DNA of 25,971 nucleotides from a virus. Position 1 is the first letter of the stretch, and every line of letters starts with the position of its first letter. The notes under the pieces are model-generated. The model saw nothing but the letters and a program-made list of their open reading frames with translations, had not been told where the DNA came from and did no database searches. The DNA lies in IMG/VR virus record IMGVR_UViG_3300007511_000128, positions 1 through 25,971 of that record, one strand, 5' to 3'. Shown here piece by piece: positions 19,999 to 25,971 of this stretch. Position numbers and translations under genes: made by a program.

Positions 19999-19999
19999 T
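19968..19999 (-). promoter_or_regulatory. Perfect 14-bp hairpin over the glycosyltransferase start codon
   Basis: Plus-strand AATGACCGGGATAG (19968-19981), loop GTTA, and CTATCCCGGTCATT (19986-19999) are perfect inverted copies. In the minus transcript this is a 14-bp stem with a 4-nt loop 16 nt after the capsid stop, and the likely start codon of the glycosyltransferase (ATG 19998) is in its first arm. No U-run follows it, so it is not a typical terminator. It may hide the start codon or stabilise the capsid mRNA end. Confidence 0.75.
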
Positions 20000-20014
20000 A
20001 CCTTTATGTCAGGC

Positions 20015-20875
20015 TTATGATGTTTTCGTGTGTATTTCAACACCCCAACCATCAATGATTTCGGTCGTCCCCCAAAAACCTTTCCCTATGTAATCGGTTC
20101 GGAGATAATCGCCTTGTCGGAATTTCTCAACCCCAAGCAACTCGCCTGCATAACCAAAGCCAACCGCACCGGAAACAAACACGCCGCCCTTTATTGCGTT
20201 GGATGTTTCTGTGAACTCTGGAGAATCATAAATATTGATTCCAGCGATTTTCGTTACGAAACCAGTTTTGACACCTTCGTCTTGCGCGACACCGCCTGCA
20301 TAATCTGCATTTGTAACCACATCGTTCAAGACACCATAAGTTCCCCATATTTGCGAACCGTACAAGACCGCATTTGGGAATCCAATTGCTGAATTGTTTT
20401 TTAGTGTTTTGAGTGCATCGAACAAGTTGTCGAGAGTCAATGCTGCTGTTGATGTTCCAACGCTGTTAGAAAAATTGTCATAATTTGCATTTACCAAAGC
20501 ATCCACTTTGGCGGCTAACGCATTTCCAACCAATTCTCCAATATTGCCTTCAACATCACCAGCATTACTCAAGAGTGCTTCATCATATATCGGAACACGC
20601 ACCGAATAAGAATCTAATGTTATTGTTTTCTTTTCACTGTCGAGTGCCGTTGCACCTATTTGATTTCCTTCTGTCGTTGCTGTTACATCTGCAGAACCCA
20701 GAACATTCGTGCCAGCATTCCAAGCCGTAAATGTAATTTGATCCGCCTTCGGCTCGCCACGAAGCGAAACCAAAGGCAAAGTTACATTGGCTTTATTAAA
20801 ATTAACAATTGCATCCGCTGCTATGACCTCTAAAAGTCCACCAGCGAAGTAACTGCTATCACCTGCTACTGCCAT
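20015..20875 (-). CDS. Major capsid protein
   Basis: 286 aa. Composition and order fit an HK97-fold coat protein: acidic and Ala-rich, with an N-arm (GDSSYFAGGLLEVIAADAIV), EGNQIGATALDSEKKTITLD with SVRVPIYDEALL, a long helix GNIGELVGNALAAKVDALVN, then DALKTLKNNSAIGFPNAVLY and a C-terminal domain GFGYAGELLGVEKFRQGDYL. It follows the scaffold-like gene and, with the portal and terminase upstream, lies in the standard head order. The ATG overlaps the preceding stop (TAATG). No delta domain is visible in the same frame, consistent with a separate scaffold protein. Confidence 0.85.
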   Translation of the reverse strand: MAVAGDSSYFAGGLLEVIAADAIVNFNKANVTLPLVSLRGEPKADQITFTAWNAGTNVLGSADVTATTEGNQIGATALDSEKKTITLDSYSVRVPIYDEALLSNAGDVEGNIGELVGNALAAKVDALVNANYDNFSNSVGTSTAALTLDNLFDALKTLKNNSAIGFPNAVLYGSQIWGTYGVLNDVVTNADYAGGVAQDEGVKTGFVTKIAGINIYDSPEFTETSNAIKGGVFVSGAVGFGYAGELLGVEKFRQGDYLRTDYIGKGFWGTTEIIDGWGVEIHTKTS

Positions 20876-21096
20876 TATTTTTTACCCCCAAAAATTTTAT
20901 TCCATTTTTCGTCAGGAATGTGAGAATAAGAATAAAACCCATCTCGGCATTTTGGAGAAGTCTCCTTGCCTGTCAAGATAGCAAAGCCATCTTCATCAGA
21001 CAATTTTTCTTTCTCGTCATACAAATAGACCATTTCACCTTCTTTAGTTTCAGCAGCGGACACCCTCCCCTCTGGGTCTGGATTCCACCCATTCAC
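20875..21096 (-). CDS. Small virion-region protein (about 73 aa)
   Basis: Acidic small protein (NGWNPDPEGRVSAAETKEGE; KLSDEDGFAILTGKE; DGFYSYSHIPDEKWNKIFGG). The frame is open far upstream inside the scaffold gene, so the start is unclear: GTG 21096, 25 nt after the scaffold stop but without a clear Shine-Dalgarno, or ATG 21033, preceded by AGAAGGTGAA. Its stop overlaps the capsid start as TAATG. Role unknown; a capsid decoration or assembly role is possible from location only. Confidence 0.55.
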   Translation of the reverse strand: MNGWNPDPEGRVSAAETKEGEMVYLYDEKEKLSDEDGFAILTGKETSPKCRDGFYSYSHIPDEKWNKIFGGKK

Positions 21097-21121
21097 ATTC
21101 GTTGGCTGTCGGTCTATCCGA

Positions 21122-21634
21122 TTAAGATCTGAATGCTTTACGGATTTCTTGATATTCTTTTTCACTAATTTTTCCTGCGATTCTTGCCTGTGCGGCTTCC
21201 ATTGGTGAAGCATATCCACTTGCACCGCCCGGCTTACCTGTCGTGGGTTTTATTTTCGTTTTTGCCATCTGTCTCTCGACAATTTTTTCCAGTTTGGAAA
21301 TAGGCAACTCGCCAAATAATTCCCTATCATCATCAGACAACTTTTCTAAAAGTGAATCACGCCGTTGCGCTTTGTAGTTATCCCACTCATCCGCCTTGAC
21401 CTGTAGAGAATCAACCTTTTTCTTTCTTTCTTCAGCAAGTTCTTGCCATTGGTTTTGCTCTTCAAGTGCTTTTTGTCGTGCTTCTTCTTGTCCGGTTTTA
21501 AGCCGTTCAAGTTCTGACTCTGCTGTCTGCGCCCGTTTACGATACTTCTTGCTTTCCGCAATAAATTCAGCCATTTCGGGATTGGCTAATCCGTCTTTTG
21601 TTTCTTCGACTACTGTCTTTTGTTCTTCGGTCAT
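21122..21634 (-). CDS. Scaffold-like protein
   Basis: 170 aa, very charged and mostly helical, with a long coiled coil (about 25-90; KKYRKRAQTAESELERLKTG; EERKKKVDSLQVKADEWDNY) and a basic, flexible end (KTKIKPTTGKPGGASGYASP). Such helical, Glu/Lys-rich proteins directly before the major capsid gene act as internal scaffolds for procapsid assembly. Good ribosome-binding site (AAAGGTAAGAA) before ATG 21634. No protease motif seen. Confidence 0.78.
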   Translation of the reverse strand: MTEEQKTVVEETKDGLANPEMAEFIAESKKYRKRAQTAESELERLKTGQEEARQKALEEQNQWQELAEERKKKVDSLQVKADEWDNYKAQRRDSLLEKLSDDDRELFGELPISKLEKIVERQMAKTKIKPTTGKPGGASGYASPMEAAQARIAGKISEKEYQEIRKAFRS

Positions 21635-21647
21635 TTCTTACCTTTCT

Positions 21648-22403
21648 TTATTTTCCCAAATCTAATATTGCTAATTTTTTTCCTGCACTAATTATTTTTT
21701 TTACCATACTGTCTTTGTCGCTCACCTTAATTCCTGCAACAGCAAGCCCATCAATGACAGTACTTTTTACACCCAGTGTATTCGCAAGAAACAAAGCATC
21801 ATTCCCGTAGGCTTCATAGTGGTCTTTTACTATGATTAACAAGATCGCATCCTCTGGGATTCCCTTTGTAATGGTTTTAATTTGTTTTTCTCTTAAACCT
21901 ACGCTCCTTATTATTCTGCTTGGAATTTTCGTCTTTTTCCTCACCAGCGGCTGCTCTAAATTCTCCCCCTTATATCCACTCGCAACAAATGTGCATCGGC
22001 AATTAGCACCACAAACGCTGAACCCCGAACCCGGCAGTCCTGCTGCTTGCCAATACTTCAAAGTACCTTCTTCTCCGTGCCTACCCACGCAATCAAAACA
22101 ACTTCTGTCATCACCAATAGTTACCCATCGCAAAATTTCAACACCTTTGTCTTGATATTTTTTCAATGTTGAGAATAACCCTGCTTGTTCAATTCCGTTA
22201 GATGTGTGCATTTTTAATTTTTTCTTAAACCCACCAAAGATTTGACCGCCTGTTTGAAGGTCGGTTAATAGGGTCTTTTTTATTGCATCCTTGGACATTC
22301 CAGATGCTTGCATTTGTCGAATGATTCCTTTAATGTTCAAAGTGGTTTGAGCCGCTGCATTCGCAATGTTGTTCGCTAATGTGATTTCCATCGCATCAGG
22401 CAC
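21648..22403 (-). CDS. Minor head protein, phage Mu F-like (head morphogenesis)
   Basis: 251 aa. Residues ~92-137 show the family core: RWVTIGDDRSCFDCVGRHG followed by GFSVCGANCRCTFV, with five cysteines (C102, C105, C131, C135, C137) for metal binding. The ~110-residue C-terminal extension (VRKKTKIPSRIIRSVGLREK through KLAILDLGK), which includes a Lys-rich turn and a Rossmann-like stretch (ILLIIVKDHYEAYGND), is not part of the core. GTG 22403 is well placed: GGAG seven bases before it, and it overlaps the upstream stop. It should sit near the portal and help initiate head assembly. Confidence 0.82.
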   Translation of the reverse strand: MPDAMEITLANNIANAAAQTTLNIKGIIRQMQASGMSKDAIKKTLLTDLQTGGQIFGGFKKKLKMHTSNGIEQAGLFSTLKKYQDKGVEILRWVTIGDDRSCFDCVGRHGEEGTLKYWQAAGLPGSGFSVCGANCRCTFVASGYKGENLEQPLVRKKTKIPSRIIRSVGLREKQIKTITKGIPEDAILLIIVKDHYEAYGNDALFLANTLGVKSTVIDGLAVAGIKVSDKDSMVKKIISAGKKLAILDLGK

Positions 22404-22800
22404 GCTGTATCTCCAGTTTTATTTTTTCTTCAATCATTGTGTAAATCTCTGATTTTGCTTTTTCACTAATACCGAACCATTCACGCTGTGGAATTTGTGG
22501 GTTTAGTCCGTAATTGTGGATTGCTCCAACCATTTTACGCTTTGGCGAGACACCAATAATTACTTCTTGATTCTGTGGTGTCGCCTTTTTCTTCTTTGGT
22601 AGCCATTGCATAGTGCCAGTATCATATAGTGGCTTATCGAACCCTTTTCTCGCAATTGTAGATGGAGCATTCCGCTTCCACTTTTTACCAAAATTGCCTC
22701 CCATCTCAATTCCATTCACGATGTCTTTCGTGATAATCTCGGCGGCTCGGTTTAATTCCTTCGAGAAATCCAACTGAATCTTGCCTAAATTAAAATTCAT
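22396..22800 (-). CDS. Virion morphogenesis protein (Mu gpG-like / Phage_tail_S type)
   Basis: 134 aa from ATG 22800; a TTG at 22839 lies inside the preceding gene. The pattern is typical: amphipathic N-terminus (FSKELNRAAEIITKDIVNGI), FGKKWKRNAPSTIARKGFDK, PLYDTGTMQW, and a late IPQREWFGISEKAKSEI motif near residues 105-121, matching the gpG/Phage_tail_S family. It would act in tail or head-joining assembly. Overlaps the minor head protein start (TGA at 22396-22398). Confidence 0.78.
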   Translation of the reverse strand: MNFNLGKIQLDFSKELNRAAEIITKDIVNGIEMGGNFGKKWKRNAPSTIARKGFDKPLYDTGTMQWLPKKKKATPQNQEVIIGVSPKRKMVGAIHNYGLNPQIPQREWFGISEKAKSEIYTMIEEKIKLEIQRA

Positions 22801-22807
22801 TTCAACT

Positions 22808-23041
22808 TCAACTGCTTTTGGCAACGACTTTCTCCGCAAATTTTTCGCCTGCTTTTTGTGCTTTGGCTATTTCTTTAATGTGAAGCCTCGCATATTCCAC
22901 ACCCAGTGCAGATAGATAGCCCTCTGGGTCTTGCAATAATTTATCCAAATCAATTGCTGCAAGTATTCTGTCAGCATTTTCTTTTGCTATCTCTTTGAGA
23001 TCGTCAATGTCATCAAGATAATTATAGACTAATTTTGCCAA
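22808..23041 (-). CDS. Small helical protein of the head cluster (77 aa)
   Basis: 77 aa, all-helical and acidic-to-basic (DDIDDLKEIAKENADRILAA; YARLHIKEIAKAQKAGEKFA). Start TTG 23041 overlaps the end of the portal gene, and no ATG exists in the frame. Its stop overlaps the next frame. It is too short for a scaffold and has no recognised family; a portal- or head-completion-associated role is possible from location only. Confidence 0.55.
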   Translation of the reverse strand: MAKLVYNYLDDIDDLKEIAKENADRILAAIDLDKLLQDPEGYLSALGVEYARLHIKEIAKAQKAGEKFAEKVVAKSS

Positions 23042-24332
23042 TATTACCGCCCAAAAGACTTGGAGTTTCTTCTTCTTTTTCTTCTTTCACTTCACCTAAT
23101 AACTTATCTATCTCATCTTCATCCATATCTGGATTGTTTTTTTTGAACCAATCTTTCTTCGTCGCCAATCCGTGCTTCCACTTCCATTCCCATAGTTTCT
23201 GTTCTTCATCTTTCGTTAAAAAAGGTTGTGGCTCGGCAAAATCAACTGAATGTTCATCTGTGATTTTAACGCCGCTGTGATATTCTATGATAGACCGATC
23301 AACTTGGAAACGCTCTTTTTCGAAATTACGCCAAATGTCTTGGACAGACGCTTGACGCTGTTCTGTATTTTCTATGTTAGAGATTGCCAGAGCCACCCCC
23401 GACTTTGTCGCCTCACCTGTCCCACTCCAACTAATATTCAGATGATTGTTCTTTGCTGTCAACTCAACCATTCCTTTGATGCCGTCTAATGCTTCAGTAA
23501 TTGAGCCGCCGGGAAGTATCGAACCCATTGTAACACCTTCAGGAAGATATATCAGTTTGTTCGCTCCAGTGGAGAGGGAAACATCGTGTGGGTTGTGAAC
23601 GCCAGTAACATACTTAATACCTCCTAACGCCCCAAAATGGATATGAAGCAATAAATTCGTAAGCGCAATCATTACCGACCTGTTGGTTTCTGCTATATCT
23701 GTTGCACCTTCACACCACCAATTCGGTGCTATCGGTGGGAACTTATGTAGAAAAGTAACGGGAAGTACGCCATAAGGATTTATCATTTCGGGATTGTTAG
23801 GGTCTGGAAGAACCTCACCGTGGCTATCTACCCTAAAGTTCCATTCATCTGTCCATACAATCCAATTAGGCTCATCCCCACCAAAATTCAATTCTGGGTA
23901 TATCACTCCATAAGGTTTCGTTTCACCAGAACGAAACATCGGTCGAAAGTCATATATCGCTGAATGCTCCAACTTGTCTTCCTGCCAAATAGAAAGAAAA
24001 CCAATCGTTCCGAGCAGGAGCAAAAACTTCTCTGCACTGCGGCATTCTTGATCTAAATTCCACAGCATATCTAAATACTTTTCGTCGGCTTTTCGCAATG
24101 GAGGTTCTTTGTATGTCAACGCCCTTGCGTCAATCATTCTTTTCGTAATGTTCGATTTGAAGATCGGGACTTCTCGCAAGGTCGTTGTGTCAAAATACTG
24201 TGCAACCAAATCTTCTGTTCCGCTCCCAAAGTACCATTGCAATAATTCTTCACGCTCATTTTCACGAGCCGATTGAATCGTTTTTAACAACCCCCTTACA
24301 GAGTCTTTAATAATTTTTAACGCCATATTCAT
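23022..24332 (-). CDS. Portal protein
   Basis: 436 aa, normal for an SPP1/HK97-type portal. It follows the large terminase by ATGA overlap (ATG 24332). Portal-like features include an N-terminal basic helix (KIIKDSVRGLLKTIQSAREN), a beta/alpha wing with KPYGVIYPELNFGGDEPNWI, the DIAETNRSVMIALTNLLLHI helix and HNPHDVSLSTGANKLIYLPE, then GEATKSGVALAISNIENTEQ and a long C-terminal helix (QDIWRNFEKERFQVDRSI). The last ~40 residues are acidic (DMDEDEIDKLLGEVKEEKEE). It would form the dodecameric DNA channel at the capsid vertex. Confidence 0.85.
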   Translation of the reverse strand: MNMALKIIKDSVRGLLKTIQSARENEREELLQWYFGSGTEDLVAQYFDTTTLREVPIFKSNITKRMIDARALTYKEPPLRKADEKYLDMLWNLDQECRSAEKFLLLLGTIGFLSIWQEDKLEHSAIYDFRPMFRSGETKPYGVIYPELNFGGDEPNWIVWTDEWNFRVDSHGEVLPDPNNPEMINPYGVLPVTFLHKFPPIAPNWWCEGATDIAETNRSVMIALTNLLLHIHFGALGGIKYVTGVHNPHDVSLSTGANKLIYLPEGVTMGSILPGGSITEALDGIKGMVELTAKNNHLNISWSGTGEATKSGVALAISNIENTEQRQASVQDIWRNFEKERFQVDRSIIEYHSGVKITDEHSVDFAEPQPFLTKDEEQKLWEWKWKHGLATKKDWFKKNNPDMDEDEIDKLLGEVKEEKEEETPSLLGGNIGKISL

Positions 24333-25543
24333 AATGAAATCTCACCAAAGTTTTGTTGTACAATCGGAAATAAATAATTTACGGGATAACCAAGTGCATC
24401 ACCTGCATGGGTCATCGCTATGTCTCTCTTGTCAATATCGCCTGACCGCCAAACATTCCGCTCTAAATCGGCAGTCAAATTCGGACAATTTTCAACTGTT
24501 AGCAACCCCCTCATCAATAACCGATTCACTGAGTTGACTCTTTGCCTGACTGGCGGATTACTTCTGTGTGAAAAAACTTGAAACCCAGATTGTCTGAGTA
24601 TGTCGTGGTCGCTCTGCGTGGAACTCGACCTGCGAGCCGAACCACTCGCATCAGGATAAACCGCAATTCTTGGATATTTCTCTTGTAGTGCATCAGCAAG
24701 TTCAAATGTGTTTGAATTACTCAATCGGATTTCATCAAAAATGTGTAAGAATGTCGGTGCTTTTCGCATTAGAATTGCCGTCATATAATCCACATTGAAA
24801 TCAATCCCTGCGATGACTGGCAGGTTTTCTAAATCCTTTCGATGCACGCAATGCTTTTCCCTGTCAAACGGCTTGTAAACCCTTCCTTTTGATAAATTGA
24901 CAAACTTTCCGTGAATATAAGCATCGACCATTTCTTCTGAATATGAATCTGTGAGGCTTTTTTTAAATTGGTCCGGGAGGTGTTGGTTATCCATTGTTGA
25001 ACCATAAACCAAACCCACATCCCTCTTGTTGCCATCATTCATTGCGATTTCGTGTCCCCAGTTTAATTCTTCTGGAGTGCCTACCATCCCAAGTTCTCTG
25101 TGTTTCGCTTTTGGATGTCTTATTCGGGACATCACAATATCGAAGACCATTCTATCTTGAATAAATGGCTCATCAATCAAGCCTGCCGCCAAATTCTGCC
25201 CTCGCAATGAATCTGGGTCATCTCCTGAACCAATCCAGATGATACCATTCCAATTCGAGATCCGAATGTCATTGTCGGTTTTATTGTGCTTAAATTCTAT
25301 GTTCGCCCTCGTCAAAATACCCCGAAGTGTTGGAATAATAGTTCTCTTGGCGAACTTGTAGCTCGGCGATACATACAGCACTGGGATTCCGCTGTTCACA
25401 TATGAAAGCCATATTGCTCGGAGTGCTGAAATATAAGTCTTTCCGCAGCCAAAACCACCTACAAGCAACTTTATGTAGTTTGGGAGTTCCCACCATTCCT
25501 TTTGATGCTTGAGGAAGTTGCCGCTTTTTATTTTGAAGATCAC
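24329..25543 (-). CDS. terL: Large terminase subunit
   Basis: 404 aa. ATPase: Walker A-like GGFGCGKT (29-36) and Walker B GLIDEP (121-126, D124/E125). Nuclease: acidic residues in GIDFNVDY (D248), YPDASGSARR (D298) and HAGDALGYP (D382), the RNase H-like triad. It packages DNA by cutting concatemers and pumping into the portal. Start is GTG 25543, overlapping the previous stop as GTGA. Cutting mode (pac or cos) cannot be read from the sequence. Confidence 0.93.
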   Translation of the reverse strand: MIFKIKSGNFLKHQKEWWELPNYIKLLVGGFGCGKTYISALRAIWLSYVNSGIPVLYVSPSYKFAKRTIIPTLRGILTRANIEFKHNKTDNDIRISNWNGIIWIGSGDDPDSLRGQNLAAGLIDEPFIQDRMVFDIVMSRIRHPKAKHRELGMVGTPEELNWGHEIAMNDGNKRDVGLVYGSTMDNQHLPDQFKKSLTDSYSEEMVDAYIHGKFVNLSKGRVYKPFDREKHCVHRKDLENLPVIAGIDFNVDYMTAILMRKAPTFLHIFDEIRLSNSNTFELADALQEKYPRIAVYPDASGSARRSSSTQSDHDILRQSGFQVFSHRSNPPVRQRVNSVNRLLMRGLLTVENCPNLTADLERNVWRSGDIDKRDIAMTHAGDALGYPVNYLFPIVQQNFGEISL

Positions 25544-25848
25544 TCAATTATTATTCCATCTTTTATTTCTTGCGTTTGTACTCGTTCTAATGCCTTCCCC
25601 TCCGTCCTGTCTGCAATAAACTGTACTGCCCAGGGCTTCCCTTCTAATGCGAACTGAAATACTTTATACATGATTACATCTAACTTCGTTTTTCCGTCTT
25701 GTGTGCCTTCTTCATCCCCTATCTTTCGGAGTATATCCGGGATAGACTGGATGCCTTTAGGTCTGCCCTTTCCTTTGGAAGCAGAATTGCCAGAAACAAA
25801 TTGCCCCTTTTTGTTCCGATTGCTTCCGTTTTCAATCGGGTCAGGCAT
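25540..25848 (-). CDS. DUF5681-like protein, probable small terminase subunit
   Basis: 102 aa. Residues ~8-30 (NRNKKGQFVSGNSASKGKGR) carry the KKGQ...GRPKG signature of DUF5681. A helical C-terminal part (DVIMYKVFQFALEGKPWAVQ; FIADRTEGKALERV) is like small terminase proteins found before terL in many phages. It would bind phage DNA and recruit the large subunit. ATG 25848 overlaps the preceding stop (TAATG). Its stop overlaps the terL GTG. Confidence 0.75.
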   Translation of the reverse strand: MPDPIENGSNRNKKGQFVSGNSASKGKGRPKGIQSIPDILRKIGDEEGTQDGKTKLDVIMYKVFQFALEGKPWAVQFIADRTEGKALERVQTQEIKDGIIIE

Positions 25849-25934
25849 TACTTAAATGGAGCGATGTGGTCGGTATCGCACCGCCACCTACATCTTGGTA
25901 AGATGTCGTGCTTCTCTTTACACCAACATCGCAT
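25848..25934 (-). CDS. Possible 28-aa zinc-knuckle peptide
   Basis: Frame from ATG 25934 to TAA 25848, overlapping the next ATG (TAATG). The product is Cys/Arg-rich: MRCWCKEKHD, then PRCRWRCDTDH. Four cysteines and two histidines could bind one zinc. AAAGGT lies about eight bases before the ATG. Another frame is open across the same bases from the window edge to 25843 (ending LHLSNA), so this may be either a separate small gene or a shadow of an upstream gene cut by the window edge. Confidence 0.45.
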   Translation of the reverse strand: MRCWCKEKHDILPRCRWRCDTDHIAPFK

Positions 25935-25971
25935 TTCTTTTTACCTTTATACATTCCAGCACCCATTTCAT

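Noticed and set aside
1-25971. Integrase, tRNA, IS element or CRISPR array
   Set aside because: No tyrosine or serine recombinase motifs, cloverleaf, terminal repeats with transposase, or spaced direct repeats were seen; the only short tandem repeats are the 11-bp iterons, which have no spacers.

Overview
The window looks like a contiguous stretch of a tailed, siphovirus-type bacteriophage genome (or prophage). Every gene I can support lies on the minus strand, so transcription runs from position 25971 down to 1. Genes are packed head to tail, with many ATGA, GTGA or TAATG stop/start overlaps. The DNA is AT-rich. Two good sigma-70-type promoters (TTGACA, 17 bp, TATATT) and GGAG-type Shine-Dalgarno sequences argue for a bacterial host. 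The species cannot be read from the window. No integrase, tRNA, rRNA, IS element or CRISPR array was seen.

Late module, in transcription order (right to left). Packaging and head: a possible 28-aa zinc-knuckle ORF, a DUF5681-like small-terminase candidate, large terminase, portal, a small helical protein, a virion-morphogenesis (gpG-like) protein, a Mu F-type minor head protein, a scaffold-like protein, a small ORF and the major capsid protein. An unusual accessory pair follows the capsid gene: a GT-A-type glycosyltransferase and a short PAPS-type sulfotransferase, preceded by a perfect 14-bp hairpin that covers the likely glycosyltransferase start codon. Then come connector and tail-completion proteins, a 59-aa gene, the tail tube protein, tail assembly chaperones joined by a textbook -1 ribosomal frameshift signal, a 635-aa tape measure, a large tail protein ending in a type I dockerin-like domain, a small cohesin-like beta-sandwich candidate, further tail proteins and a probable receptor-binding protein. 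Lysis genes close the module: an M15 peptidase endolysin, a coiled-coil/TM protein and a holin-like protein.

A calcineurin-like phosphoesterase with an N-terminal HTH follows. Next is a promoter driving a small XRE-type repressor that may be translated from a leaderless mRNA. The early module then runs leftward: two small proteins; a Rad52/ERF-like annealing protein with an SSB-like acidic tip; a winged-helix protein ending in a clamp-binding-like QRRLF; a replication initiator whose gene contains five 11-bp iterons beside an AT-rich stretch (a lambda-like origin candidate); RusA; a zinc-ribbon protein; a second promoter sharing a 19-bp core with the first; several small proteins; Gp157; DUF5131; a two-TM protein; and a conserved phage protein. 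Several genes under 60 codons (2125-2295, 5196-5351, 17113-17292) are supported by ribosome-binding sites or stop/start overlaps.

Functional assignments rest on motifs read by eye. No database search was possible.
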